Positions 26,507-35,111 of a stretch of 64,000 nt of DNA are shown here, piece by piece (the first letter of the stretch is position 1; every line of letters begins with the position of its first letter). The notes under the pieces are model-generated. The model made no database searches. It was not told the DNA's origin and saw only the letters and a program-made list of their open reading frames with translations. Both the position numbers and the translations under genes were made by a program. The stretch comes from DOZZ01 sp963792655. GTDB taxonomy: Bacteria; Acidobacteriota; Terriglobia; Bryobacterales; Bryobacteraceae. The DNA lies in assembly GCA_963792655.1 (NCBI GenBank), contig CAWBWU010000011.1:1-64000 (forward strand), in the 5' to 3' direction.

Positions 26507-27268
26507 ATGAGACTCGAGAATAAAGTTGCCATCATCACCGGTGCAGGTGCAGGTATCGGCGAAGCTACTGCGGTTCGGTTTGCGCAGGAAGGCGCGCGTG
26601 TTGTTGTTGCCGATCTGAAGCAGGATGCCGGCGAGCGCGTTGCGCAGCGCATCAAAGACGCAGGCGGCCAGGCCGTCGCTGTTGCTGCTGACATCTCCAA
26701 AGAAGATCAAGCGAAGTCCATCTCAGAAGCCGCAGTGAAAGCTTTCGGCGAGCTTCACATCGTCATCAACAACGCTGCGGAATTCACGCAGAAGAACGTT
26801 GAAGAAGCGACCTACGAAGACTGGCAGCGTGTGCTGGGAGTCAACGTCATCGGCACCGCGATGGTGTCGAAATACGCAGTGCCGCACATGAAGGCAAAGG
26901 GCGGCTCGATCGTGAACATCGCGTCCATGAGCGGCGTCATTGCGCAGCCGAACTTCGTCACATACAACGCGAGCAAAGGCGCGGTGCTCACCATGACGCG
27001 CTGTATGGCGCTCGATCTGGCTCCCTACAACATTCGGGTCACGGCAATCTGCCCGGGCTGCATCTACACCAGCGCGACCGAGCGCGAGTGGATTCGGATG
27101 GGCGAGACTCGCGAGCAGTGGACCGCGCGGATCGCACCGGCTCACATGCTGAACCGGGTCGGCGAAGCACACGAAGTGGCAAGCGCGATTCTGTTTCTGG
27201 CCTCAGACGAAGCCAGTTTTATTACGGCTGACCATCTGATGGTGGACGGCGGATACGTCTGGAAGTAG
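26507..27268 (+). CDS. Short-chain dehydrogenase/reductase (SDR)
   Basis: A 253-residue classical SDR. The NAD(P)-binding motif TGAGAGIG is at residues 11-18, NNAA near residue 86, and the catalytic Ser-Tyr-Lys set in IVNIASMSG and TYNASKGA. After the first beta strand the acidic VVVADLK (Asp) favours NAD+. The C-terminus has the usual FLASDEASFITADHLMVDGG. Substrate cannot be told from sequence or context. It converges on lepB. Confidence 0.88.
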   Translation: MRLENKVAIITGAGAGIGEATAVRFAQEGARVVVADLKQDAGERVAQRIKDAGGQAVAVAADISKEDQAKSISEAAVKAFGELHIVINNAAEFTQKNVEEATYEDWQRVLGVNVIGTAMVSKYAVPHMKAKGGSIVNIASMSGVIAQPNFVTYNASKGAVLTMTRCMALDLAPYNIRVTAICPGCIYTSATEREWIRMGETREQWTARIAPAHMLNRVGEAHEVASAILFLASDEASFITADHLMVDGGYVWK

Positions 27269-28078
27269 GGCGTTACGCCGGTATGTTGCGCGGCCCGGAC
27301 GGCGGCTTACTCGCTCTGAGTAGCCTTTGATCAGCCGGAAGGTGCGGTTCCACCGCGTTGACGAGAAGAAGTGTTGTCCCATGTCGACCAGGTGCTTCAG
27401 CTCCGATTCAGCGGTCTGACCGGTGAGTTCTTCCGTCGAGGCCGCGTAGGACCAGTAGATAATCAGCGGCTTACCCACAATGTTCTCGCGCGGAACCAGG
27501 CCCCAGTAGCGGCTGTCGTACGACTCGTCGCGGTTGTCGCCCATCGCGAAATACATGCCCGGCGGGACGGTGAGTTCGCCGTCATGAACATTGGCGGCCA
27601 GCATGTCGGCCTGGTGCAGAGCATCAGCCGCGGTCTTCACCTGCCGGCAGCACTGAGCCGGAAAATTGTCTTCGGCAAGCTGCTGCGGATGCTTATGAAG
27701 GACATACGGCTCCTTCAGCTTGAGGCCGTTGCGGTAGACCTCACCCGCGGCAATCCTGATGTGATCGCCCGGCGCGCCGATCAGGCGCTTGACCAGAGTC
27801 TGCGTCAGGTCAGGCGGGTAACGGAACACGATGATGTCGCCATGCTTCGGCTCTTCATAGGGCAACAGATGGCGGCTGAGCGCATCGGGAGGTGCGTATG
27901 CGAGCTTGTCGACCAGCAGATGATCACCAATCAACAGGTTATTTTCCATCGAGCCGGTGGGGATCACGAAAGCCTGGGCGATCGTGGTGGTTCCAAACAG
28001 CAGGAGAACCAGCGTGACGGACCACTCCGCGATAGAAAGACGGCGAACGTCGTCGGCAGGCGGCTTCGGGATGCGCAT
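27203..28078 (-). CDS. lepB: Signal peptidase I (LepB), C-terminus probably shifted
   Basis: A membrane-anchored serine protease that removes signal peptides. An N-terminal helix (EWSVTLVLLLFGTTTIAQAF) leads to the catalytic serine in VIPTGSMENNLLIGDH, and the catalytic lysine is in TLVKRLIGAPGD. The GDNRDESYDSRYWG box is complete. The family normally ends soon after WNRTFRLIKGY. Here the frame runs on about 30 codons into the convergent SDR gene to 27203. One extra base near 27312 would instead give a stop at 27307-27309, removing the overlap. I therefore take the listed end as an artefact of a +1 shift. ATG 28078 is the start. Confidence 0.88.
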   Translation of the reverse strand: MRIPKPPADDVRRLSIAEWSVTLVLLLFGTTTIAQAFVIPTGSMENNLLIGDHLLVDKLAYAPPDALSRHLLPYEEPKHGDIIVFRYPPDLTQTLVKRLIGAPGDHIRIAAGEVYRNGLKLKEPYVLHKHPQQLAEDNFPAQCCRQVKTAADALHQADMLAANVHDGELTVPPGMYFAMGDNRDESYDSRYWGLVPRENIVGKPLIIYWSYAASTEELTGQTAESELKHLVDMGQHFFSSTRWNRTFRLIKGYSERVSRRPGRATYRRNALLPDVSAVHHQMVSRNKTGFV

Positions 28079-28134
28079 GCACGATGATACGCAACCCCGA
28101 AGCGACCGGTTCGGTCTTTCTTGACTACAAAGGC

Positions 28135-29718
28135 TTACTTCGCCAGCATGGCGAACGCGAACATCGTGTCCCCTGCCCCGACAACCAGGTATTGCGTGCC
28201 GTCCAACTCGTAAGTCATGGGGCCGTTCGTCAGCGCGCCGCCTAAGTTGGTGTGCCAGAGTGGCTCGCCCGTCGCGGCATTCAACGCAACTAAGTTGTTG
28301 CTTACATCGCCGGCAAAGACCAGGTTGCCAGCCGTGCTGAGAACGCCCGAGCGGATGCCGGAACCTTCCCATTTATGGTTCCAGCGAATGTCGCCGGTTT
28401 TAGGGTCGATCGCTTCAAGCATTGATTCCGCATAACCGCCCCGGTCATTACCCGCCCAGCCTTCCGGTTTTGTATCGTCGTCGTAGATATAGTAGACGCT
28501 GAAGCCGCGAGTCGCATTGATGTAGAAGAGTCCGGTCTGCGGGCTATAGCTCGGCGGAAACCAGTTCGCCGCGCCGCCCTGATTCGGAGTAACCAGAGCG
28601 CCGTCAATCTGTGGCTCTTTTGCCGGGTTCGGCTTCGGTTGCCCGTTGGGGGCAAGCCCGCTTGACCAGTTGAGCTTCACGAATGGCTTCGAGATCAGGT
28701 TCTTGCCCGTCGCGCGGTCGAGTACAAAGAAGTAGCCATTCCGGCTAGCCTGAGCCACTAACTTGCGCTGCTGACCGTTGATTTCTGCATCGAAGAGTAC
28801 GGGTGTTTGCACCGCGTCCCAGTCGTGAGTGTCGTGAGGAGAAGATTGGAAGTACCACTTCATCTTGCCCGTATTGAGGTCGAGCGCAACGATCGATTCC
28901 GTGAACAGGTTATCGCCCGGCCGTGCCTTACCCGCAATAACTGGTTGTGGGTTGCCGGTGCCGAGATAGAGGAGGTTCAGCTCCGGATCGTAAGTACTGG
29001 GTACCCACGTCATGCCGCCGCCGTGCGCCATCGCTTCCGCGTTGGGCCACGATTCGGCGCCGGGCTCGCCTGGTTTGGGAACCACGGACCAATGCCACTG
29101 CAGTTCGCCCGTCTCGGGATCGCGCGATTCCAGATACCCCGGCGTATCCAGATCGTCGCCGCTCACACCGACGATCACGTGATTACCGATGACCACGGGT
29201 GCGACGGAGCCAAAGTACAACTGGTCAAGGTCGCACACCGACTTATGCCAGCGTTCCTTACCGTCCTTGGTATTGAGCGCCACCAGGTTACAGTCGGGCG
29301 TCTCAACATAAAGCCAGTCGTTATAGATCCCGACGCCGCGGCTTCCAATGTGGATGCCGCCCTTTGACGGCCATGTATACTCCCACAGCTGATGTCCATT
29401 ACGCGCGTCGATGGCCCATACGCGATCGGGCAGCGAGAAGTACATCACGCCGTTGACGACCAGAGGCGTGGCTTTGATCGCTCCGCCCCACATTCCCGCG
29501 GCCGGACTTGCCGTTACGCGGTAGACCCACGCCAGGCTGAGTGAGTTGATGTTTTTGTCGTTGATCTTATCGAGCGAGCTGAACCGGCGGCCCGAGTAAT
29601 CACCGTTATAAGTAGGCCAGCTTTCAGCGGACGGCTGCAGCGCTTTTGCGGAAGCTCGCGACTGCGCGAAAGACGTTGTAGCGCAAAGCAGTGCCAGCGC
29701 AAGCGAGAGCAACTTCAT
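28135..29718 (-). CDS. PQQ-type quinoprotein dehydrogenase, periplasmic
   Basis: A 527-residue secreted eight-bladed propeller enzyme. The signal peptide is residues 1-18 (ending TSFAQ). Tryptophan-docking repeats recur (AWVYRVT, IDARNGHQLWEY, LNTKDGKERWHK, IDPKTGDIRWNH, LNAATGEPLWHT). The catalytic-Asp region HDTHDWDAVQTPVLFD and the RNGYFFVLDRATGK segment match methanol/glucose dehydrogenase relatives. The adjacent-cysteine ring of methanol dehydrogenases is not seen. It belongs to the quinoprotein group abundant in acidobacteria, whose substrates and cofactor occupancy are unproven. Its ATG overlaps the cytochrome gene stop by 4 bp, so the tri-haem cytochrome is the likely electron acceptor. 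Confidence 0.85.
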   Translation of the reverse strand: MKLLSLALALLCATTSFAQSRASAKALQPSAESWPTYNGDYSGRRFSSLDKINDKNINSLSLAWVYRVTASPAAGMWGGAIKATPLVVNGVMYFSLPDRVWAIDARNGHQLWEYTWPSKGGIHIGSRGVGIYNDWLYVETPDCNLVALNTKDGKERWHKSVCDLDQLYFGSVAPVVIGNHVIVGVSGDDLDTPGYLESRDPETGELQWHWSVVPKPGEPGAESWPNAEAMAHGGGMTWVPSTYDPELNLLYLGTGNPQPVIAGKARPGDNLFTESIVALDLNTGKMKWYFQSSPHDTHDWDAVQTPVLFDAEINGQQRKLVAQASRNGYFFVLDRATGKNLISKPFVKLNWSSGLAPNGQPKPNPAKEPQIDGALVTPNQGGAANWFPPSYSPQTGLFYINATRGFSVYYIYDDDTKPEGWAGNDRGGYAESMLEAIDPKTGDIRWNHKWEGSGIRSGVLSTAGNLVFAGDVSNNLVALNAATGEPLWHTNLGGALTNGPMTYELDGTQYLVVGAGDTMFAFAMLAK

Positions 29719-30857
29719 TTCAGGGTCTCCAGGTAAGCAATGATGTCGTGGATATTCTTATCCGTGTATTGATCGAGCAATGCAACGTGTCCGGCATAGG
29801 GGTCGTGCTGTTCCACCTTCAGCCCAGGTACTCGCTTCCAGGAGTGATACTCGCCGGATGAATCGCGTAAGGAGACGTCGAAGTCGTCAATGCGATCGAG
29901 TACACCGGTCACTGCCGCCCCGGACGCGGGAGTTACGGTCACCGTCACCGGCTTCGCGCGATTTACCCCACCACGTCCGAAGCTGATGCCTTGCGGGAAC
30001 AGGAAGCGCTGCTGGAGTGCGGGCGGCTCGTATTTGTTCGCGATGCCCTTCAGATCACCGGTAGGCGAATGGCACCCGGCGCATTTTCCCGCGCCGTTGA
30101 AGTAAGCCGCTCCTGCTTTCGCATCTCCTGTAACTACATTGATGACGTTCTCATACGGTCCGCCGCTGCCGCGCAGAGTATCCGTGACGTTTTTATGTAG
30201 AAACTCAGTGATGTCGTCGGTAGTCGCCTTGGCGAGCGCAGTACTTTGCTTGCCTCCAGTTACCGGATGGCCTTTCGACAAAAACGGTCCGATCTGGCTG
30301 CCATAACGATCATGCAACACGACCAGTGATCGCACTAAGTCCGAGCCCTTGGCTGTACCGCGTGCAAGCGGCCCGTGGCAGGAGGCACAGTCGGCAAGGT
30401 AGGCTTGCTTTCCGCGCGCCGCACCGGCCTGATCGACGATGTGCGCATCGTCGGGACCTGAGCCCAGCCCGCCTTTCGGCTTCACGCGCCCGGCGACTTT
30501 GTCGTTACCGGACACCGCCGTTCTCGGGTCTACCGCAGCGGTCTTGGGCGGAAGATTCGTGGCTAAGTAGTCGAGCACGGTCGCGAACTCTTCATCGCTA
30601 CCTTTCGCGCCCTTCGACACCATGTTTGAGATGATCTCGCCCCAGCCTTTGCGCGTGAGGCCTTTCCCGGTAATTACGCCGCCGCCGTGGCAGGTGACAC
30701 AAAGCTTGAGCACCGTTTCCTTTCCTGGCGCGTCGGGAAAGCCGTCGGTGCCAGAACCGGGACGCGTGACCATGCGGCCCGCCGGCCCTTGCGCATAAAG
30801 GCTCGCGCAACTAAGAAACAATGGGCCTAACAAGTGTCGTTTACGCAGTAACATCAT
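29715..30857 (-). CDS. Secreted tri-haem cytochrome c
   Basis: A 380-residue exported protein with a signal peptide (LLGPLFLSCASLYAQ) and three CxxCH haem sites: CVTCHG near residue 53, CASCHG near 158 and CAGCHS near 258. Each site sits in a class-I cytochrome-like segment with a distal YL.T or FL.K ending. The last 90 residues (VTVTVTPASGAAVTGVLDRI to HDIIAYLETLK) form a small beta domain seen in cytochromes fused to or paired with quinoproteins. Middle gene of the thuA-cytochrome-quinoprotein operon; it probably passes electrons from the quinoprotein to the respiratory chain. Confidence 0.88.
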   Translation of the reverse strand: MMLLRKRHLLGPLFLSCASLYAQGPAGRMVTRPGSGTDGFPDAPGKETVLKLCVTCHGGGVITGKGLTRKGWGEIISNMVSKGAKGSDEEFATVLDYLATNLPPKTAAVDPRTAVSGNDKVAGRVKPKGGLGSGPDDAHIVDQAGAARGKQAYLADCASCHGPLARGTAKGSDLVRSLVVLHDRYGSQIGPFLSKGHPVTGGKQSTALAKATTDDITEFLHKNVTDTLRGSGGPYENVINVVTGDAKAGAAYFNGAGKCAGCHSPTGDLKGIANKYEPPALQQRFLFPQGISFGRGGVNRAKPVTVTVTPASGAAVTGVLDRIDDFDVSLRDSSGEYHSWKRVPGLKVEQHDPYAGHVALLDQYTDKNIHDIIAYLETLK

Positions 30858-30877
30858 TCAGTCTTCCCGGAATTAGT

Positions 30878-31832
30878 TTAATTCGTCGGTCGCGCCGGAG
30901 GTGCTTGCGGAGGGCGCGGCGGACCACCCGCACCGTACTTGTATGCGGCATCCATCTTCGCAATGTCGACTCGATAACTGACTGTTTCGGCGGTCGGGAA
31001 CGCTGCCGGCACCTTCTGGGTTACCTTGCCGGTAGCGGCCCACTCCGTGCCGCGCTGGAATGTGGCGATGAAACCGACACAGCTCAGCGCCGCCACATCG
31101 TGCCCCATCGCCGTGTGAAAGATCCGGCCTTTGCCGTACTTCAGCACCATCAGCATCGGCTCGTCGCGGTCATTGCCGTCGGTTGGCCGGATCGGAGTGT
31201 GCGGTTGCCAGAACCGTCATGTTCTCACCGGGACCGCGCAAGCTGCCATAGAGCTCGTCGGGTGCGTGCATCCAAACCGGCGGAAGCCCTTTCAGAATCG
31301 GATGGTTCGGTTCGCGCGCGGTGACCGCGAACGGCAGTCGCGCACCGTGCGCACCGGCGTTGCCCGGCGCGGGATCGGAGACCAGCTTGTTATCGCGGTA
31401 ATACCAAAGCGGTCCGGCGTTTTCGTTGCGGCCTCGCCAGCCGCCGATGCCAATCATTTTGTTGAAGGCGGGCCATGTCGCAAACGCGTTGTCCGATGCA
31501 TGCACCACCACTAAACCACCGCCATCGCTGACAAACTGTTCGAACGCAGTCTTCAGGTTCGCCGGCCATTCCGGCGCGTCATAGTTCATGACGATCACCT
31601 GATACTTGCTGAACTCGGGTTGAAAGTTGCTGAAGTCGCCTTGCGGCGCGGTGACTACTGTGACCTGAAACAGCCCGGTCTCGTCCAGTTCCTTCTTCAG
31701 AACCGGAGTAGTCTGCTGCCAGTTGTGATACGGACCGCCGCTCTGCCCGTCCAGTAGCATCACGCGGATTGGATTCGCTCCGGAAGCCACAGCCGTAAAA
31801 ATTAAAATTGCAAGAAAACTCCACCGTTTCAT
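30878..31832 (-). CDS. ThuA-like (trehalose-utilisation type) secreted protein, split by a +1 frameshift
   Basis: ATG 31832 starts a signal peptide (FLAILIFTAVASGA). The ThuA glutamine-amidotransferase-like domain follows: RVMLLDGQSGGPYHNWQ, DGGGLVVVHASDNAF and the PNHPILKGLPPVW block. Near 31165-31185 the frame breaks at HSDPANRRQ and continues one base on with DGNDRDEPMLMVLKYGKGRI and FHTAMGHDVAAL to the stop at 30878; one extra base explains this. ThuA relatives may modify or bind 3-keto sugars. It is the first gene of an operon with the cytochrome (20 bp gap) and the quinoprotein, which suggests periplasmic sugar or sugar-alcohol oxidation. Confidence 0.82.
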
Positions 31833-31977
31833 CTGGTGCCACTCTATAACAAAATCGCGTCCTGCGCGTATCAGACGCCTGGCAACAGCCACCTTGTAAC
31901 AGTGGTGCGGCACACATTCATCAACACTGCTTGTGCTGCTTGCATTCCACCCGGTGCTGGTGTAAATTCGAGGTTCC

Positions 31978-32031
31978 ATGTATCGCGCCTGCCGATTTCC
32001 GTTTCGATTTTGGCCCTTTGGACCAAATTGA
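31978..32031 (+). CDS. Phe-rich leader peptide of the DAHP synthase gene
   Basis: ATG 31978 opens a 17-codon reading frame with the peptide MYRACRFPFRFWPFGPN and a TGA at 32029-32031. Four of 17 residues are Phe, all TTT (31996, 32002, 32008, 32017), plus one Tyr and one Trp. A GAGG lies at 31970-31973. The frame sits directly before a set of alternative hairpins and an intrinsic terminator that precede an aromatic-biosynthesis gene, the classic arrangement of a ribosome-mediated attenuator (compare pheL). TTGCAT (31940) and TAAATT (31963) resemble a promoter, but it would start transcription too close to the ATG, so the real start site is unresolved. Confidence 0.7.
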   Translation: MYRACRFPFRFWPFGPN

Positions 32032-32100
32032 AACGAGTGCGTTGGCGTGAGCAGTAGAAAGTTTTGATCACCCGGCCCACTCGGAAGCGAGTGGGCTTTT
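32000..32100 (+). promoter_or_regulatory. Transcription attenuator (alternative hairpins and terminator) before the DAHP synthase gene
   Basis: Three mutually exclusive pairings are visible. 1:2 is CGTTTC (32000-32005) with GAAACG (32030-32035), extended by TTTGG (32009-32013) with CCAAA (32023-32027). 2:3 is CGAGTG (32034-32039) with CACTCG (32078-32083). 3:4 is GCCCACTCG (32075-32083) with CGAGTGGGC (32088-32096), followed by TTTT, an intrinsic terminator. The leader stop codon at 32029-32031 places a ribosome over arm 2, which would allow the terminator. Stalling at the Phe codons would free arm 2 and give the antiterminator. All is read from sequence; the mechanism is inferred from known attenuators. 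Confidence 0.7.
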
Positions 32101-32126
32101 CGTTTTGTGAAAGGCAGCAACCACAC

Positions 32127-33167
32127 ATGATTATCTCGATGAGACAGAACGCCACCCGCGCAGAGATCGACCACGTCTGCGAACGCATTCGCGACTTCGG
32201 CTATCGCGTGCACTCGATCGAAGGCGAACAGCGCGTGGTGATCGGCGTAGTCGGTCAGGGCGATGTCACGGCGTGTCTTGAATCGCTCGAGGCCACGCCG
32301 GGTGTCGAGAGCGCAGTCCGCATTTCCGCGCCGTACAAATTCGTCAGCCGGGAGTTCCGCAAAGAACGCACGCGCCTGAAGATCGGCAAAGCAGAACTGG
32401 GCGGCGAAGAGTTCATGGTGATGGCGGGACCCTGCTCCGTCGAGAACGAAAAGCAGATTGTCGACACGGCCGTTTCCGTCGCGCAGGCGGGAGCAACGGT
32501 GCTGCGCGGCGGCGCGTTCAAGCCGCGCACCTCGCCCTACGACTTTCAAGGGCTCGAAGAAGAAGGGCTGAAGCTGCTGGCAAAGGCGCGCGACGTGTCA
32601 GGCCTGGCCATCATCACGGAGGTGATGAGCGATCGCGATGTGTCGCTGGTTGCGAACTATGCCGACGTCATGCAAGTGGGCGCGCGCAATATGCAGAACT
32701 TCGCGCTGCTCAAGACTCTCGGCCGTTGCGGGCGCCCTGTCATGTTGAAGCGCGGCATGAGCTCGACAATTAAAGAACTGCTGATGTCGGCAGAATACGT
32801 GACGGCCCATGGGAACCCCGACGTCATTCTGTGCGAGCGCGGCATTCGCACTTTTGAAACGGCAACGCGCAACACCTGCGACATCTCGGCGGTGCCCGTG
32901 TTGAATGAGCTCACGCATCTGCCGGTCGTGCTCGACCCGAGCCATGCCACTGGTAAGCGCAGCTTGGTTCCGGCGCTCGCGCGCGCAGGCGTTGCGATCG
33001 GCGCGGACGGGTTGATCGTCGAAGTGCATCCGTGCCCCGAGAAAGCTGCGAGCGATGGCGCGCAATCGTTGACGCTCGAGGGTTTCGCGCAGATGATGCG
33101 CGATCTGCAACCCTACATCGCGCTTTGGAAACAGACGCGCGTGCCCGAGCCTGCGCTGGTCGCATAA
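32127..33167 (+). CDS. aroF: 3-deoxy-7-phosphoheptulonate (DAHP) synthase, AroF/AroA(G)-type with N-terminal regulatory domain
   Basis: About 346 residues. It condenses phosphoenolpyruvate and erythrose-4-phosphate, the first step of aromatic amino-acid synthesis. Residues 1-75 form a ferredoxin-like (ACT-like) regulatory domain (AEIDHVCERIRDFGYRVHSI), as in the Thermotoga enzyme, which is feedback-inhibited by Tyr/Phe. The TIM barrel follows with MVMAGPCSVEN, RGGAFKPRTSPYDFQG, QVGARNMQNFALLK, MLKRGMSSTIKELLMSAEY and the metal/substrate residues in DPSHATGKR and EVHPCPEKAASDG. ATG 32127 follows AAAGG. Both allosteric (domain) and attenuation (leader) control are therefore likely. Confidence 0.93.
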   Translation: MIISMRQNATRAEIDHVCERIRDFGYRVHSIEGEQRVVIGVVGQGDVTACLESLEATPGVESAVRISAPYKFVSREFRKERTRLKIGKAELGGEEFMVMAGPCSVENEKQIVDTAVSVAQAGATVLRGGAFKPRTSPYDFQGLEEEGLKLLAKARDVSGLAIITEVMSDRDVSLVANYADVMQVGARNMQNFALLKTLGRCGRPVMLKRGMSSTIKELLMSAEYVTAHGNPDVILCERGIRTFETATRNTCDISAVPVLNELTHLPVVLDPSHATGKRSLVPALARAGVAIGADGLIVEVHPCPEKAASDGAQSLTLEGFAQMMRDLQPYIALWKQTRVPEPALVA

Positions 33168-33191
33168 AACACGCGGTGACATACTGAGCCT

Positions 33192-34103
33192 ATGCGCGCG
33201 CGGCTGCTGACGATCGCCATAGTCGTGTGCGCCATCGTCGGCGTAGGCGCGTGGTTCGCGTTGTCGCACGGCGCCTTCAGCATGTCGCAGGCGCAGATGC
33301 TGGCGCGGTTGCCGGTGCAGGATGCCGTGGTGGTCTCGATCGATTTCGCGAGTTTGCGCAAAGCCGGCTTGCTCGAGAAACTCGCGCCTTCGAAAACTGC
33401 AGAAGAACCGGAATACGCAGCGTTCGTGCGTGACACGGGCCTGGCTTATGAACGCGATCTCGATCGCGCGGTGATGGCGTTTACGCCGGACGGCACGTTC
33501 TTTCTGGTGGACGGGCGCTTCGACTGGAAGCGGCTGCAGGCCTATGCGAACAACCACGGCGGATCGTGCTTCAACCAGTTGTGCCGGATGACGGGCAGCC
33601 AGCCGGACCGCCGCATTTCTTACCTTCCGTTAAACCGTCACTTGATGGCGCTGGCGGTGAGTCAGGATGATCTCGCGGCGTCGCGCCTGGAGAAGAACGG
33701 GCCGCAGCGTGCGATCGAAGCAACCACCGATCCGATCTGGATCTCGATCCCGGCCAGTGCCTGGAAGCGCGGCGGAGGATTGCCGGCGAACGCGCGGCTA
33801 TTCGTATCGGCGATTGGCGACGCGGAGCAGGTGATGATCACCCTCGGTGAGCACTCGGGCACGATGGAAGCGCGGCTGGAGGCCACATGCCCGTCAGAGA
33901 AAGACGCGACAGCGCTTGCCGTTCAATTACAGAAGGCAACGGTCACGCTGCGCGACTTGCTGGCACAACAGAAGAGCGAAACCAAGCAGGACGATCTGGG
34001 AGTGCTACTCACCTCCGGCGTGTTTGCGCAAAACGGGAAACATGTGACCGGCCGCTGGCCCGTGCAAAGAGCGTTCGTGGATAGTCTGCTTGCCGGCATC
34101 TAG
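33192..34103 (+). CDS. Exported protein of unknown function, acidobacterial type
   Basis: A 303-residue protein with an N-terminal membrane or signal helix (LLTIAIVVCAIVGVGAWFAL). The rest is soluble and mixed alpha/beta, with SMSQAQMLARLPVQDAVVVS, a DGRFDWKRLQAYANNHGG block and a helical QLQKATVTLRDLLAQQKSE near the C-terminus. The pattern resembles other acidobacterial hypothetical proteins placed after aroF. Two cysteines (in GSCFNQLC) could form a disulfide. It starts 24 bp after the DAHP synthase stop and its end overlaps the PfkB kinase start by 14 bp, so the three genes are probably one transcript. Confidence 0.65.
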   Translation: MRARLLTIAIVVCAIVGVGAWFALSHGAFSMSQAQMLARLPVQDAVVVSIDFASLRKAGLLEKLAPSKTAEEPEYAAFVRDTGLAYERDLDRAVMAFTPDGTFFLVDGRFDWKRLQAYANNHGGSCFNQLCRMTGSQPDRRISYLPLNRHLMALAVSQDDLAASRLEKNGPQRAIEATTDPIWISIPASAWKRGGGLPANARLFVSAIGDAEQVMITLGEHSGTMEARLEATCPSEKDATALAVQLQKATVTLRDLLAQQKSETKQDDLGVLLTSGVFAQNGKHVTGRWPVQRAFVDSLLAGI

Positions 34104-35019
34104 CCGCTTTCTGGTGTGCGGCAACGTGGTGCACGACGTTCTGGCGCACCGTGTTGATGAACCGCTGAACTGGGGCAACACCACGCTGGTCGACCACATC
34201 GGCCAACACTTGGGCGGTAATGCCGCGAATACGTCATACGCGCTGGCAAAGCTCGGTTGCGACGTACAGGTGCTAACGCTCGTGGGCCGCGACGCGTCCG
34301 GTGAGTTTGTACGTTCGCGACTGCAATCCGTCGGCGTAGATGTCGGCGGCATGCACGAAGTCGCGCTGCCAACATCAATGGCGTTGTGTCTGGTGAACGC
34401 GGGCGCCGAACGCGCGTTGCTCTACCAGATGGGCGCAAGCGGTGGCAATTTCCCCGAGCCGTTTGTCATCCCTGCTGACATCACGCACTTCCATTTAGCC
34501 GCCGTATTCCGCATGCAGTATTTGCGCAAGCATGCCCCGCGTTATCTACGCACAGCAAAAGAGCACGGCCTGTTCACTTCCGCAGACACGCAATGGGACA
34601 CGGAGGGCGGCTGGATGGATGTACTGAAACCTTCGCTGCCTTTCATCGACTTGCTGTTCGTGAATCAGGATGAAGGCTACATGCTGACCGGTACCCGCGA
34701 CCCGCGCCAATGTTACGAACGCCTGATTGCCTTAGGCGCGAAACAGGTAATCGTGAAGCTTGGCGCTGATGGGTGCGTCGTGAATGGCGAACAACAGCCG
34801 GCATTTAACGTAAATGCAATTGACACGACAGGTGCGGGCGATTGTTTCGTCGGAGGCTATCTTGCCGCTCTGTCGCGTGGTTATCTGCCGGCAGAGTGCG
34901 CCAGGATTGCGAATGCGGTGGGTGCGATGTCGGTATTGAGCAAAGGCGCAAATGAAGGCGTTCGTGACTGGGAAGAAACGCTGGCGTGGATGCAAGCACA
35001 TCGCCAGCAACCAGCGTAA
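34090..35019 (+). CDS. PfkB-family carbohydrate kinase
   Basis: A 309-residue ribokinase-fold enzyme. The N-terminal GGNAANTSYALAKLG motif (about residues 42-56) is PfkB signature 1. Signature 2 with the catalytic Asp and anion hole is DTTGAGDCFVGGYLAALSRG near residue 250. The lid region and a VNQDEGYMLTG motif are present. Ribose, fructose, an aldonate or a nucleoside are all possible substrates; sequence alone does not decide. The TTG at 34090 overlaps the upstream gene and keeps the family N-terminus (SSRFLVCGNVVHDVL). Confidence 0.85.
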   Translation: MPASSRFLVCGNVVHDVLAHRVDEPLNWGNTTLVDHIGQHLGGNAANTSYALAKLGCDVQVLTLVGRDASGEFVRSRLQSVGVDVGGMHEVALPTSMALCLVNAGAERALLYQMGASGGNFPEPFVIPADITHFHLAAVFRMQYLRKHAPRYLRTAKEHGLFTSADTQWDTEGGWMDVLKPSLPFIDLLFVNQDEGYMLTGTRDPRQCYERLIALGAKQVIVKLGADGCVVNGEQQPAFNVNAIDTTGAGDCFVGGYLAALSRGYLPAECARIANAVGAMSVLSKGANEGVRDWEETLAWMQAHRQQPA

Positions 35020-35062
35020 GATCGCCTTCTGAGCCGCGACTGCAAACTGTCTTCCGCGATGC

Positions 35063-35084
35063 GGGGGACCCAGAGCGGTCCCCC
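35063..35084 (+). terminator. Stem-loop between convergent PfkB and EXORDIUM-like genes
   Basis: GGGGGACC-CAGAGC-GGTCCCCC, an 8-bp perfect stem, 43 bp past the kinase stop. The following ACAATC has no T-run, so termination strength is unclear, but its position between convergent genes fits a shared transcript end. Confidence 0.6.
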
Positions 35085-35111
35085 ACAATCGCCCAGCTTA
35101 GTCCGGTAACG

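Noticed and set aside
27203..27306. A natural 30-residue C-terminal extension of LepB overlapping the SDR gene
   Set aside because: The extension has no resemblance to signal peptidases and disappears with one base removed near 27312.
31940..31968. TTGCAT / TAAATT as the promoter of the aroF leader
   Set aside because: Transcription would begin only about three bases before the leader ATG and would leave out its GAGG ribosome site; the real start is unresolved.
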